Shown here one piece after another: positions 1 to 8,771 of a stretch of 64,000 nt of DNA. Source of the DNA: Mycobacterium sp. 852002-10029_SCH5224772 (GTDB taxonomy: Bacteria > Actinomycetota > Actinomycetes > Mycobacteriales > Mycobacteriaceae); contig NZ_LZHT01000015.1 in NCBI RefSeq assembly GCF_001667315.1, forward strand, positions 1-64,000. The letters are read 5' to 3'. The notes under the pieces are model-generated. The model saw nothing but the letters and a program-made list of their open reading frames with translations. It was not told where the DNA came from and made no database searches. The translations under genes were made by a program, and so were the position numbers. Each line of letters starts with the position of its first letter. Position 1 is the first letter of the stretch.

Positions 1-450
1 GCCGGGGCGGGGGGGGCTCGCATTATCCTGTTCCTGCGCGCGGGGCCCCGGGGGGGCCGGCCCCCCCCCCCACCCCTCGAGGCCGACGAACACCCCGATG
101 GCCAGCACCACGGCCGCGGCGGCCGACGCCACCCAGGTCACCACCCGGGTGCGGCGCCGCCGCCACCGCACCGTCGCCAGCAACGACGGCAACAACTCGT
201 CCGACATCTCCGGCGCCGGGCCGGACTCGTCGATCGCGGCCACCTCGTCGCGGTCCAGCTGCGAAAGCAGGGCCGGCACGCCACTGAGGGCGGCGACCGC
301 CCCCCGGCAGGCCGGGCAGTGCGCCATGTGCGTCTCGAATTCGCGGCGTTGCGCGGCCGACAGCGATCCCAACACGTATGCGGCATCCCACATCGCGTAG
401 CGGTCTTCGGGAGGGCCGATATCCTGCACCGGCGTCCTCATTTCATCCAT
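1..450 (-). CDS. rslA: Anti-sigma factor RslA, 3' end cut by window edge
   Basis: This is the N-terminal ~150 residues of a membrane anti-sigma factor that holds SigL inactive. From an ATG at 450 the frame reads MDEMRTPVQDIGPPED, then a zinc anti-sigma motif H-x3-C-x2-C (HMAHCPAC), an acidic linker, and one membrane segment (VVTWVASAAAAVVLAIGVFV) after an RWRRRR stretch. It starts 30 bp after the sigL stop, the usual sigL-rslA pairing, so the two are co-transcribed. The first ~75 bases of the window are abnormally rich in G and C runs. The frame stays open through them, but the residues encoded there (W-GGG-PAPPGPR) are unreliable. Identity is secure from the motif and neighbour; the far 3' part is not. 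Confidence 0.85.
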   Translation of the reverse strand, partial: MDEMRTPVQDIGPPEDRYAMWDAAYVLGSLSAAQRREFETHMAHCPACRGAVAALSGVPALLSQLDRDEVAAIDESGPAPEMSDELLPSLLATVRWRRRRTRVVTWVASAAAAVVLAIGVFVGLEGWGGGPAPPGPRAQEQDNASPPRPG

Positions 451-480
451 GTCCGTCACCCCTCAAGCATTCGGAGACCC

Positions 481-1014
481 TCATCGGGTAACCCCAAGTT
501 CCTGCAGAGTGAGTCGCAACGCCCGCACGGCATAGTGTAGTCGCGACTTCACCGTTCCCTCCGCGATGCCGAGATCTGCAGCGATCTGCGTGGTGGTCCA
601 ACCGCGGTAGTAGGACCGTTCGATCACAGCTCGGTGATCGGCCGACAACTGGACCATCGCGTCCGCTATCAGCAACCGGTCCAGCGCTGCGTTGACCTCG
701 TCCGGCGTGGATTGTTCGGGCGCCCCCGCCACGTCTGTCGAACCCACAACGTTGCGGAACCGGGCGCTGCGCCGGTCGTCGATGATCATGTTGCGGGCCA
801 CGGTGAACAACCACGCCCGCGCCGAGCGTTCGGTGTCCCCGACGACTTCGGGATGTTGCCACGCCCGCAGCAGTGTCTCCTGGACCACGTCCTCGGACTG
901 GCGGGTGTCCCCCGTCAGGCGCAACGCGTAGCGCCACAGCACCGCGGCGTGCTCGTCGTAGAGCGCCTTCATCAGAGCGGCCTCGGCAGCCGCGCTGCTA
1001 GCGACACGAGCCAC
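481..1014 (-). CDS. sigL: ECF RNA polymerase sigma factor SigL
   Basis: A 177-residue extracytoplasmic-function sigma factor that redirects RNA polymerase to envelope and secretion genes. Region 2 is seen around RYALRLTGDTRQSEDVVQET. Region 4 (DHRAVIERSYYRGWTT, then IAEGTVKSRLHYAVRALR) gives the helix-turn-helix that reads the -35 element. The start is the GTG at 1014, placed 7 nt after a strong AGGAGG. From memory the sequence closely matches M. tuberculosis SigL (Rv0735) along its length. It is followed by its anti-sigma gene and preceded by a promoter fitting its own consensus, so autoregulation is likely. Confidence 0.95.
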   Translation of the reverse strand: MARVASSAAAEAALMKALYDEHAAVLWRYALRLTGDTRQSEDVVQETLLRAWQHPEVVGDTERSARAWLFTVARNMIIDDRRSARFRNVVGSTDVAGAPEQSTPDEVNAALDRLLIADAMVQLSADHRAVIERSYYRGWTTTQIAADLGIAEGTVKSRLHYAVRALRLTLQELGVTR

Positions 1015-1036
1015 TCGATCACCTCCTGCCGACTAA

Positions 1037-1061
1037 ACGAGTCGAGCAGGCGCTGGGTTCA
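1037..1061 (-). promoter_or_regulatory. SigL-type autoregulatory promoter of sigL-rslA
   Basis: On the minus strand TGAACC (1061-1056) is followed after exactly 16 bp by CGT (1039-1037). This fits the SigL consensus TGAACC-N16-CGT as I remember it. It lies 23 bp upstream of the sigL GTG. The -35 element overlaps the first unit of the adjacent 55-bp tandem repeat. Confidence 0.75.
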
Positions 1062-1176
1062 ATGCCCGCGACCCGCTGCGCCCGGCTTCGCCGCGCTTGC
1101 CATCGCGGCGAGTTCAATGCCCGCGACCCGCTGCGCCCGGCTTCGCCGCGCTTGCCATCGCGGCGAGTTCAATGCC
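1057..1176. repeat. 55-bp tandem repeat, two full copies plus a partial third
   Basis: Two identical 55-bp units occupy 1057-1111 and 1112-1166. A third begins at 1167 and breaks off after 10 bases at the mapA stop codon. Each unit contains a 33-bp core (1068-1100 and 1123-1155) that recurs in inverted orientation at 48617-48649 with two mismatches. Size, intergenic placement and dispersal resemble mycobacterial MIRU/VNTR-type elements. It fills most of the mapA-sigL gap. Confidence 0.9.
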
Positions 1177-1977
1177 TCAGGCCAGGGTCAGGATGCGCGG
1201 CCCGGCATCGGTGACCGCGACGGTGTGCTCCCAGTGTGCCGCACGCGACCCGTCGGTGGTGGTGACCGTCCACTGGTCGTCGAGCACCACGGTCTTGCCG
1301 GTTCCCAGCGTCAACATCGGTTCGATCGCCAGCACCGACCCGGGAGCCAGCAGCGGGCCGCGCCCAGGAGAGCCCTCGTTGGGCAGGAACGGGTCCATGT
1401 GCATCTGCCGGCCGATGCCGTGGCCGCCGTAACCCTCGACGATCCCGAAGGCCCGCGAGTGGCGCGCCTCGGCCGCGTGCGTACCCATCTCGATGGCATG
1501 CGAGACGTCGGTCAACCGGTTACCGGGCACCATCGCCGCGATCCCAGCCTCCAGCGATTCCTTCGTGGCCTGGGACAGCGCGTCATCGGCCGCATCCAGG
1601 GCCCCCACGCCGAAGGTGATCGCGGCGTCGCCGTGCCAGCCGTCCAGAACCGCACCGCAGTCGATCGATACCAGGTCACCAGGGGTTAAAACCTCTGCGG
1701 CCGAAGGGATTCCGTGTACCACCCGCTCGTTGACCGACGCGCAGATCGACGCGGGATAACCGTGATAGCCCAGGAACGACGGCACCGCGCCGGCGTCGCG
1801 GATCACCGATTCGGCGATGTCGTCCAGGCTCAGCGTCGACACCCCGGAAACCGCGGCGGCGCGCACGGTCTGCAGCGCGGCCGCCACGACCGCGCCCGCC
1901 GCGGCCATGGCGTCGAGTTCACCGTCGCTGCGCTGCGGCACCACCTTGCGACTCCGCAGCCGCGCCAGGGGGGTCAT
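1177..1977 (-). CDS. mapA: Type I methionine aminopeptidase
   Basis: A 266-residue metallopeptidase that removes the initiator methionine from new proteins. The pita-bread fold is recognisable from the substrate-pocket motif [15 protein letters not shown], the metal-binding Asp region [20 protein letters not shown], the later His/Glu region [15 protein letters not shown], and a final metal Glu near AIEPMLTLG. There is no N-terminal zinc-finger linker, as in the short bacterial class. It lies 2 bp after adk in the conserved secY-adk-map string, so its expression is probably coupled to protein export and synthesis. M. tuberculosis has a second paralogue (mapB) elsewhere. Confidence 0.95.
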   Translation of the reverse strand: MTPLARLRSRKVVPQRSDGELDAMAAAGAVVAAALQTVRAAAVSGVSTLSLDDIAESVIRDAGAVPSFLGYHGYPASICASVNERVVHGIPSAAEVLTPGDLVSIDCGAVLDGWHGDAAITFGVGALDAADDALSQATKESLEAGIAAMVPGNRLTDVSHAIEMGTHAAEARHSRAFGIVEGYGGHGIGRQMHMDPFLPNEGSPGRGPLLAPGSVLAIEPMLTLGTGKTVVLDDQWTVTTTDGSRAAHWEHTVAVTDAGPRILTLA

Positions 1978-1979
1978 TT

Positions 1980-2525
1980 TTACTTGCCCAGCGCCTGCAG
2001 CGCGCGGGCGAACACTTCGTCCATGGTGCCGATGGCGTCGACCGTCTTGAGCTCGTCGCGGTAGTACTCCAGCAGCGGCGCGGTCTCGTCGCGGTACACC
2101 TTCATCCGGTTCAGGATGATTTCGTCGGTGTCGTCGGCGCGCCCGCGCGACTTGAGCCGTTGTAGCAGCTCGTCCTCGGAGACCCGGAACTCCAGCACCG
2201 CGTCGATGTCGGTGCCCCGGCGTCCCAGCATGTCGTGCAGCGCTTTAGCCTGCTCCGTCGACCGCGGGAAGCCATCCAGGATGAACCCGTTGGCCGCGTC
2301 GGGATCGCTCAGGCGGTCGTCGACGAGCTGGTTGGTCAACTCCGAGGGCACCAGGTCGCCGGCGTCCAGGTAGCGCTTGGCCTCGAGGCCGAGTTTGGTT
2401 CCATTCTCGATGTTGCTGCGGAACAGCTCACCAGTGGAGATGTGCGGGATCCCGAGCTTTTCGGAGAGCTTCTGGGCCTGCGTTCCCTTGCCCGCCCCCG
2501 GCGGGCCCAGCAAAACGACTCTCAC
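1980..2525 (-). CDS. adk: Adenylate kinase
   Basis: A 181-residue enzyme converting ATP and AMP into two ADP. The P-loop [10 protein letters not shown] is at residues 7-16, the AMP-binding region has [12 protein letters not shown], and [14 protein letters not shown] is the conserved NMP/core motif. It is the short form: the LID around [15 protein letters not shown] has no zinc-binding cysteines. The ATG overlaps the secY stop by 4 bp, so translation is coupled. The order secY-adk-map is a widely conserved extension of the spc operon; here it is separated from that operon by about 11 kb of accessory genes. Confidence 0.97.
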   Translation of the reverse strand: MRVVLLGPPGAGKGTQAQKLSEKLGIPHISTGELFRSNIENGTKLGLEAKRYLDAGDLVPSELTNQLVDDRLSDPDAANGFILDGFPRSTEQAKALHDMLGRRGTDIDAVLEFRVSEDELLQRLKSRGRADDTDEIILNRMKVYRDETAPLLEYYRDELKTVDAIGTMDEVFARALQALGK

Positions 2526-3847
2526 TTCAAGAACCCTTCATAGTTGCGCTGCATCAGCTGACTCTCGATCTGCTTGACCGTATCCAGGCCGACGCCAATC
2601 ATGATCAACACCGCCGTACCGCCGAACGGCAGATTCTGAACCGCCCCGCCATTGCCGATCTGCAAGAAGACGTTGGGCAGCACCGAAATTGCGCCGAGGT
2701 AGACCGAGCCCGGCAGGGTGATCCTGCTCAGCACGAACCGCAGGTAATCGGCGGTCGGCTTGCCCGGCCGGATGCCAGGGATGAACCCGCCGAACTTCTT
2801 CATCTCGTCGGCGCGCTCGTCGGGGTTGAACGTGATCGACACGTAGAAGTACGTGAAGAAGATGATCAGCCCGAAATAGATGCCGATGTAGACCGGATCG
2901 CTGGGGTCGGACAGGTAGCTGCCGACGAACTTGTCCCACCAGCTGTTGCCGACGCCGCCGCTGCCGCTGCGGATCAGCTGAGTGATCAGGTGCGGGATAT
3001 AGATGAGCGAGGACGCGAAGATCACCGGGATAACACCGGCCTGGTTGACCTTCAGCGGCAGATACGTCGAGGTGCCGCCATACATGCGCCGGCCCACCAT
3101 GCGCTTGGCGTACTGGACCGGGATGCGGCGCTGACCCTGCTCGACGAACACCACGCCGATGATGATGATCAGCGCGGCGACGAGGACGGCAGTGAAGATC
3201 ATCCCGCCCCGGCTGTCCAGAATGGATTTGCCCTCGGCCGGGATGCGGGCCGCGATGCCGACGAAGATCAGCAGCGACATGCCGTTACCGATGCCTCGTT
3301 CGGTGATCAGCTCACCCATCCACATCACCAGCGCCGCGCCGCCGGTCATCACCAACACGATGACGACCAGCGTCAGGATGCTCTGGTCGGCGATGATCTC
3401 CAGCGAGCAGCCCTGCAGCAGCCCCCCGTTGGCCGCCAGCGCCACGATGCTGGTGGCCTGCAGGACGGCCAGCGCGATGGCCAGATAGCGGGTGTACTGC
3501 GTCATCTTGGCCTGGCCGGACTGGCCTTCCTTACGCAGTTCCTCGAAGCGCGGGATGACCACGGTGAGCAACTGCACGATGATGCTGGCGGTGATGTAGG
3601 GCATCACCCCCACCGCAAAGACGGTGAGTTTGAGCAGCGCGCCGCCCGAGAACAGGTTGATCAGCGAATAGATCTGGCCGGCCGCGCCGCCGCTGGCCTC
3701 CTTGATGCACTGTTGCACGTTCGGGAAGTTGACGCCGGGGGACGGCAACGCGGCGCCGACCCGGTACAAGACGATGATGCCGAGCGTGAAGAGGATCTTC
3801 CGCCTGAGGTCGACTGTCCGCAACGATGAGATGAAAGCGGAAAGCAA
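2522..3847 (-). CDS. secY: Preprotein translocase subunit SecY
   Basis: A 441-residue polytopic membrane protein forming the SecYEG export channel. It has ten hydrophobic segments, with the usual cytosolic loops rich in basic residues ([21 protein letters not shown] before a periplasm-facing stretch, and [22 protein letters not shown]). The TTG at 3847 is the start because AGGAGG sits 5 nt upstream and the protein then begins [17 protein letters not shown], as in M. tuberculosis SecY. It is the first gene of a secY-adk-mapA unit transcribed away from the methyltransferase gene at 4106, so a promoter must lie in 3848-4105. Confidence 0.97.
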   Translation of the reverse strand: MLSAFISSLRTVDLRRKILFTLGIIVLYRVGAALPSPGVNFPNVQQCIKEASGGAAGQIYSLINLFSGGALLKLTVFAVGVMPYITASIIVQLLTVVIPRFEELRKEGQSGQAKMTQYTRYLAIALAVLQATSIVALAANGGLLQGCSLEIIADQSILTLVVIVLVMTGGAALVMWMGELITERGIGNGMSLLIFVGIAARIPAEGKSILDSRGGMIFTAVLVAALIIIIGVVFVEQGQRRIPVQYAKRMVGRRMYGGTSTYLPLKVNQAGVIPVIFASSLIYIPHLITQLIRSGSGGVGNSWWDKFVGSYLSDPSDPVYIGIYFGLIIFFTYFYVSITFNPDERADEMKKFGGFIPGIRPGKPTADYLRFVLSRITLPGSVYLGAISVLPNVFLQIGNGGAVQNLPFGGTAVLIMIGVGLDTVKQIESQLMQRNYEGFLK

Positions 3848-4105
3848 CTCTTCCTCCTGCGCAGCCGGGGGTTTCCTGCATCACGCGCCCAACTCCCGCA
3901 GGCCAGGACGTACGGCGTCGCGCGTCAAACCGTGTACGAGACTAACAGCTGGTCCGGTCAGGTCCGGTCAGGGCCTTTCCGGTGGCCGTTAACCGGGTGT
4001 CGGCGCAGCCGGCCGCGGGCACCGGAAAAAGCACAGGAAGCCGTCAGCCGGAGGGCGTAGAGTTCGTCTGGCTCGTTGCATTTGCTAAGTAACTTGGGGA
4101 GCAGT
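3848..4105. promoter_or_regulatory. Divergent intergenic region of secY and a methyltransferase gene
   Basis: This 258-bp gap separates divergent genes and must hold promoters for both. An exact 10-bp tandem duplication of ggtccggtca lies at 3951-3970. A minus-strand TAGTCT about 90 bp upstream of the secY TTG is a possible -10, without a convincing -35. No small gene is apparent. Confidence 0.45.
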
Positions 4106-5035
4106 ATGACGCGCACTGACCAAGACAGCTGGGACTTGGCCTCGAGCGTCGGAGCCACGGCCACGATGGTCGCCGCGGCCCGCGCGCTGGCCAGCGGGGG
4201 GACCAATCCGATCATCAACGACCCGTTTGCCGCGCCGTTGGTGCGCGCGGTCGGCCTGGATTTCTTCCGCCGGCTGGTCGACGGTGAGATCACCGCGTCC
4301 GAGACCGAAGAGGCGTCGGGAGGCGGCGGCAAGGACCTGGCGCTGGAGACCGATTCGATCGCGGTGCGCACCCGCTTCTTCGACGATTTCTTCCTCAACG
4401 CCGCCCGCGGCGGGATTCGCCAGTCGGTGATCCTGGCCGCCGGCCTCGACGCCCGTGCCTACCGGCTGAGCTGGCCGTCTGGGAGCGTGGTCTACGAGGT
4501 CGATCAGCCCAAGGTCGTCGAGTTCAAGACCGCCACCCTGGCCAGCCTGGCCGCTGCCCCGACCGCGGACCGGCGGACCGTCAGCATCGACCTGCGCGAG
4601 GACTGGCCGGCCGCGTTGCGCGGCGGCGGCTTCGACGTCACCCAACCGACGTCGTGGAGCGCCGAGGGCCTGCTGATGTACCTTCCGCCCGACGCACAAG
4701 ACCGGCTCTTCGACAACATCACCGCGCTCAGCGCCCCCGGCAGCGAGCTGGCCACCGAATATCACGCCGACAACGGCACGACGATGTTGCAACGCGCGCA
4801 GGAATTCAACGACAGGTGGGCCAAGGCCGGCTGTGACATCGACCTGTCGGGACTGTTCTTCGACGGCGAGCGCAGCAACGTCGTCGACTACCTCACCGGT
4901 CGGGGATGGCAGGTGACCACCCGGCCGCGGCGGGAGCTGTTCGGCGACTACGGCCTGGAATGCCCCGAGGGCCCCGACGCCGATGACACGGCGCAGTTCC
5001 CCAACATCGTCGCGGTCACCGCGACGCTGGGCTAG
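4106..5035 (+). CDS. TIGR00027-type SAM-dependent methyltransferase, copy 1
   Basis: A 309-residue class I methyltransferase of the mycobacteria-expanded family resembling leucine carboxyl methyltransferase. It shows the family opening [21 protein letters not shown], then [14 protein letters not shown], the SAM-binding strand [17 protein letters not shown], the acidic ribose contact in [12 protein letters not shown], and [20 protein letters not shown]. The ATG at 4106 follows GGGGA and restores the family N-terminus; an upstream in-frame ATG at 4076 would add ten untypical residues. By position it corresponds to Rv0731c. The substrate of this family is not established, and nothing here identifies it. 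Confidence 0.9.
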   Translation: MTRTDQDSWDLASSVGATATMVAAARALASGGTNPIINDPFAAPLVRAVGLDFFRRLVDGEITASETEEASGGGGKDLALETDSIAVRTRFFDDFFLNAARGGIRQSVILAAGLDARAYRLSWPSGSVVYEVDQPKVVEFKTATLASLAAAPTADRRTVSIDLREDWPAALRGGGFDVTQPTSWSAEGLLMYLPPDAQDRLFDNITALSAPGSELATEYHADNGTTMLQRAQEFNDRWAKAGCDIDLSGLFFDGERSNVVDYLTGRGWQVTTRPRRELFGDYGLECPEGPDADDTAQFPNIVAVTATLG

Positions 5036-5055
5036 GCGCTTTCCCGCGGTAACGC

Positions 5056-5721
5056 TCAGCGGGGTTTGGCCGCGGGTGCGCGCACGACCATCGGGACCGC
5101 GGGGAAACACCACGCCATCTCCGAACGCGACTTGCGCAGGGCAGCGGTGCCGTAGCCCCGCTTGCGGTGATCGGGATGGATCCAGATCCGCACGTTCACC
5201 TCGCCGTGGACCAGCTCGCCGAAGACCATGCCGACCTTCTCGCCGGAGTCGACGGCCACGAACCACGCGGCCTCCTCGTCGTCGACGCGCCCCAGCGCCG
5301 CGCTGATCTCGTCGTCGACGTTGCCGGCCGGCCCGCCGGAGCCGTCGCCGGCCGCGCCGATCTCCTCGGTGCGCACGGCGAAGATGTCGCGGTCGGTCGC
5401 GGCGGAGAAGGGCCGCAGCTCCAGGGTCTCCCCCGAGCTCGCCGGACGCTCGCCCAGCGTGAAGCTGAGCTGCTTGTTCAGGTCCTCGAGTTCGGCCAGG
5501 ATCGTGCGGCGCGCGTCGATGGTGAGCTGATCGAACGACATGCCCATCACCGCTTCGGCGGCCAAGTGGGACGTGTCGAGCAACCGGACGATCGCCTCCA
5601 CCGCGGCCGTCCTGTTCTCTGATTCCACGATGGCGTCGGCGATTTCGTGCCGCCGCTCCACGGCTTTCGACAGGGCGTCGGCGATTTCGCGGCGGGTGGC
5701 TTTGCGGTCGTGGTCGGTCAT
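5056..5721 (-). CDS. GNAT-family N-acetyltransferase
   Basis: A 221-residue two-part protein. Residues 1-100 are a charged, mostly helical segment (RREIADALSKAVERRHEIADAI) that could mediate dimerisation. The C-terminal half is an acetyltransferase domain, with the acetyl-CoA pyrophosphate loop seen as HPDHRKRGYGTAALRKS. It corresponds by position to Rv0730. It is convergent with methyltransferase copy 1 (20 bp apart) and 9 bp downstream of the FGGY kinase gene on the same strand, so it probably shares the kinase transcript. The acceptor substrate cannot be read from sequence. Confidence 0.85.
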   Translation of the reverse strand: MTDHDRKATRREIADALSKAVERRHEIADAIVESENRTAAVEAIVRLLDTSHLAAEAVMGMSFDQLTIDARRTILAELEDLNKQLSFTLGERPASSGETLELRPFSAATDRDIFAVRTEEIGAAGDGSGGPAGNVDDEISAALGRVDDEEAAWFVAVDSGEKVGMVFGELVHGEVNVRIWIHPDHRKRGYGTAALRKSRSEMAWCFPAVPMVVRAPAAKPR

Positions 5722-5730
5722 CGCACCAGC

Positions 5731-7092
5731 CTAGAACGGCGGTGGTGCCACCGCGCTACATCTGCGGTCCGCCATCTCCAGGAACCGTTGGTAGCGATCG
5801 TCGACCGCGGCCGCCCAGGCGGGATCGGGATCGACGATGTGCTCGGTGCGCGCCCACCGGGCGGCATCGGCGATCGTCGTCTCCAGACCGGCCGCCATCC
5901 GCGCCAGGAAGGCCGCCCCCAGCGCGGCCCCTTCCGCCACCCCGGACACCTCGACCGGGCGGCCGGTGGCGTCGGCGATGGCCTGCAGCCACGGCCCGAC
6001 CCGGGTGCCGCCGCCGGTGACCGTGATGCGCGACACCGGTGCGGCGGACAGTTCGATGAGCCGGCGCACCACGAAGCCCGACGCCTCGTAGGCGGCCCGC
6101 CGCAGGGCGGCGGCGTCGTGGGTCAGATCCAGAGCCTCGAGCGCACCGCGGCGGTCGGGGTCGTGCAGTGGGCTGCGCTCGCCGCGCAGGTAGGGTGACC
6201 ACACCGGGACGCGGCCGGGTTCGACTGCCGTCGGATCCGCCTGTGCCACAACGCGATCCACCCAGCCGAGGAACAGCCCGCCGGCGTTGCTTGCCCCGCC
6301 GATCTGACTCTTGCCGGGCGTGGTGTGGGGAATGGTCCACAGGCCCGGCATCTGCCGGGCCTCCGAAATTGTGGTCCACACGATCAGCGTGGTGCCACAC
6401 ATCACCAGCACGTCGCCGTCTCGGTCGGCACCGGCCACGATCTGTTCGCACAGCGCGTCGATGGCGCCGGTGGCCAGCGCGGCGCCGCCGCCGCGCACCT
6501 GGCCGACGACCGCTCCCATGCTTTCCACCCGCGGCATCTGGTCGACGTTCGCGCCGCGCTCGGCACACGCGGACCGGTCCCAGCCGGTCCCGTCGAACAA
6601 CGGAAACGCCGTGGCGGCGGTGGCGATGTCGATCACCGCGTGCCCCGCCAGCGCGTGGTTGGCCACCGCTGGCGCGGGCCAGTAGCCGGCGGCGTCGGGC
6701 GCCCGCGCGGCCGTCCAGCGCAGGAACTCGGCGGCCTCGCCCAGCGCGGGCAGCGGTTGCATGTCACTGCCGGGGGTACGGCCCCGGCCGTCGCCGTACA
6801 ACAGCCCCGGTGTGATCGGCGTGCCCGTGTCGTCGACGGCGGTCATCGACGGCACCATCGCCGAGACGGCCACCGCCGCGACGTCGGGCTGGTGCACCAG
6901 TTCGTTCAGGGCCGCCGACGGCCCGCGCCGCCACGCCTCGTCGGCGTCGTGCTCGAGCCGGTCGGCCGCGGGCACCCGCAGCTCGTGGGGGATGCGCACC
7001 CGCGCCGTCACGTTGCCGTCGGCGTCGGCGGCTATCGCCTTGACCGCGGTGCTGCCGACGTCGATGCCGATTGTGACGTCTTTGCGTGACAC
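5731..7092 (-). CDS. xylB: FGGY-family carbohydrate kinase (XylB-like)
   Basis: A 453-residue sugar kinase with the ASKHA ATPase fold. The N-terminal phosphate-1 motif is TIGIDVGSTAVKA; the second domain has GGASNAGGLFLGW and the adenosine motif ITVTGGGTRVGPWLQ with EGAALGAAFLA near the C-terminus. The GTG at 7092 is chosen because it gives an MSRKDVTIGID start like Rv0729; another GTG at 7101 is possible. It is annotated xylulose kinase in relatives, but the sugar is unproven. Only 30 bp separate it from the divergent dehydrogenase-aldolase-hydrolase operon, which suggests one shared catabolic pathway. Confidence 0.85.
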   Translation of the reverse strand: MSRKDVTIGIDVGSTAVKAIAADADGNVTARVRIPHELRVPAADRLEHDADEAWRRGPSAALNELVHQPDVAAVAVSAMVPSMTAVDDTGTPITPGLLYGDGRGRTPGSDMQPLPALGEAAEFLRWTAARAPDAAGYWPAPAVANHALAGHAVIDIATAATAFPLFDGTGWDRSACAERGANVDQMPRVESMGAVVGQVRGGGAALATGAIDALCEQIVAGADRDGDVLVMCGTTLIVWTTISEARQMPGLWTIPHTTPGKSQIGGASNAGGLFLGWVDRVVAQADPTAVEPGRVPVWSPYLRGERSPLHDPDRRGALEALDLTHDAAALRRAAYEASGFVVRRLIELSAAPVSRITVTGGGTRVGPWLQAIADATGRPVEVSGVAEGAALGAAFLARMAAGLETTIADAARWARTEHIVDPDPAWAAAVDDRYQRFLEMADRRCSAVAPPPF

Positions 7093-7122
7093 GGGCGTCA
7101 CCGTACGCCAGCATGGGCATTC

Positions 7123-8112
7123 GTGACGTCTAAACCGCGCGCCTTGGTGACCGCCCCGCTGCGAGGGCCGGGCTTCGCCAAGCTGCGGCAGCTGACCGAC
7201 GTGATCTATGACCCATGGATAAGTGAGCTCGAGCAGACCCCGCTGCGCATCTACAGCGCCGAACAGCTGGCCGAACGGATCGCGCGCGAAGGCGCCGAAA
7301 TCGTGGTGGTGGAAAGCGATTCGGTGCGTGGCCCGGTGTTCGACCAGGGGTTGCGGGCGATCGCATCGACCCGCGGTGACCCCAACAACGTCGACATCGC
7401 CGGGGCCACCGCGGCCGGCATCCCGGTGCTGAACACCCCCGCCCGCAACGCCGACGCCGTCGCCGAGATGACGGTGGCGCTGCTGCTCGCCGCCACCCGC
7501 CACGTGCTGGCGGCGGACGCGGATGTGCGCAGCGGCAACATCTTTCGCGACGGCAGCATCCCCTATCAACGGTTCCGCGGCGGCGAAATCGCGGGACTCA
7601 CCGCCGGGCTGGTGGGGCTGGGCGCCGTTGGCCGCGCCACCCAGTGGCGGCTGTCCGGGCTGGGCTTGCGGGTCATCGCGCACGACCCCTACAACCCTGA
7701 CGCGCGGCACAGCCTCGACGAGCTGCTGGGCGAGGCCGACATCGTGTCCCTGCACGCGCCGGTCACCGACGACACCGCCGGCATGATCGGCGCCGGCCAG
7801 TTCGCGGCGATGCGCGACGGCGTGGTCTTCCTCAATACCGCCCGCGCCCAGCTGCACGACACCGATGCGCTGGTCGATGCCCTGGTCGCGGGCAAGGTGG
7901 CCGCCGCGGGGCTGGACCACTTCGCCGGCGAATGGCTGCCGGCCGACCACCCGCTGGTGGGGATGGGAAACGTCGTGCTGACACCGCACATCGGCGGCGC
8001 CACCTGGAACACCGAGGCTCGGCAGGCGCAGATGGTGGCCGACGACCTCGAGGCGTTGTTGAGTGGCGACGCGCCCGCCCATATCGTCAACCCGGAGGTG
8101 TTAGGGCCATGA
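7123..8112 (+). CDS. serA2: D-isomer-specific 2-hydroxyacid dehydrogenase
   Basis: A 329-residue NAD-dependent dehydrogenase corresponding to Rv0728c (serA2). The nucleotide-binding glycine motif is GLVGLGAVGRATQW. The catalytic C-terminal elements are FLNTARAQLHDTDAL (usual family motif N-T-A/S-R-G) and the His in LTPHIGGATWNTE. Despite the symbol, it sits with a sugar kinase and a class II aldolase rather than serine-pathway genes, so a sugar-acid or hydroxyacid substrate is more likely than 3-phosphoglycerate. The start is a GTG at 7123. The stop overlaps the next gene's ATG (ATGA). Confidence 0.88.
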   Translation: MTSKPRALVTAPLRGPGFAKLRQLTDVIYDPWISELEQTPLRIYSAEQLAERIAREGAEIVVVESDSVRGPVFDQGLRAIASTRGDPNNVDIAGATAAGIPVLNTPARNADAVAEMTVALLLAATRHVLAADADVRSGNIFRDGSIPYQRFRGGEIAGLTAGLVGLGAVGRATQWRLSGLGLRVIAHDPYNPDARHSLDELLGEADIVSLHAPVTDDTAGMIGAGQFAAMRDGVVFLNTARAQLHDTDALVDALVAGKVAAAGLDHFAGEWLPADHPLVGMGNVVLTPHIGGATWNTEARQAQMVADDLEALLSGDAPAHIVNPEVLGP

Positions 8113-8771
8113 CGTCCGTGAAATCGGTCGAGAACGCGGAGACCGCGGTGCTGGACGCGGCGAAGGACATGCTGCGCCGGGGCCTTGTCGAGGGCACCGC
8201 CGGCAACATCTCGGCTCGCCGAGCCGACGGCAACATCGTCATCACCCCGTCATCGGTCGACTACCGCGACATGCAGCTCGACGACCTGGTGCTGGTCGAC
8301 CCGACGGGTTCGGTGCTGCAGGCGGCCGACGGCCGGTCGCCCTCCTCGGAGATGCAGCTGCACCTGGCCTGCTTTTCCGCCTTCGACGACGTCGGCAGCG
8401 TCATTCACAGTCATCCGGTGTGGGCCACCATGTTCGCCATCGCCCACGAGCCGATCCCAGCCTGCATCGACGAGTTCGCGGTGTACTGCGGCGGGGACGT
8501 CCGGTGCACCGCCTACGCCGCGTCCGGGACCCCCGACGTCGGCACCAACGCGGTCACCGCACTCGAGGGCCGCGGCGCCGCGCTGATCGCCAACCACGGC
8601 CTGGTGGCGGTGGGACCGCGGCCCGACAAGGTCTTGCATATCACCGCGCTGGTCGAGCGAACCGCTCAAATCGTTTGGGGTGCACGGGCTCTCGGTGGCC
8701 CCGTGCCGATCCCCGAGGACGTCAACCGGAACTTCGCCGCGGTCTACAGCTACCTGCGCGGCAACGCATGA
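8109..8771 (+). CDS. fucA: Class II aldolase (FucA-like)
   Basis: A 220-residue zinc-dependent class II aldolase/epimerase-family protein. The substrate phosphate loop is GTAGNISAR; the zinc ligands include HSHP (IHSHPVWATMF), and ALIANHGLVAVG completes the fold. FucA cleaves L-fuculose-1-phosphate to dihydroxyacetone phosphate and lactaldehyde, but the family also handles other pentose or acid-sugar phosphates. It is translationally coupled on both sides by ATGA overlaps, with serA2 upstream and a metallo-hydrolase downstream. It corresponds to Rv0727c. An earlier in-frame start would only overlap serA2. Confidence 0.88.
   Translation: MTSVKSVENAETAVLDAAKDMLRRGLVEGTAGNISARRADGNIVITPSSVDYRDMQLDDLVLVDPTGSVLQAADGRSPSSEMQLHLACFSAFDDVGSVIHSHPVWATMFAIAHEPIPACIDEFAVYCGGDVRCTAYAASGTPDVGTNAVTALEGRGAALIANHGLVAVGPRPDKVLHITALVERTAQIVWGARALGGPVPIPEDVNRNFAAVYSYLRGNA

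Noticed and set aside
1057..1176. Possible CRISPR-like array
   Set aside because: The units are contiguous 55-bp copies with no unique spacers and no cas genes are present in the window.
5731..8082. A 783-codon minus-strand frame extending the FGGY kinase upstream
   Set aside because: The first ~330 codons oppose serA2, which has intact NAD and catalytic motifs; the kinase homology begins only at the GTG at 7092.
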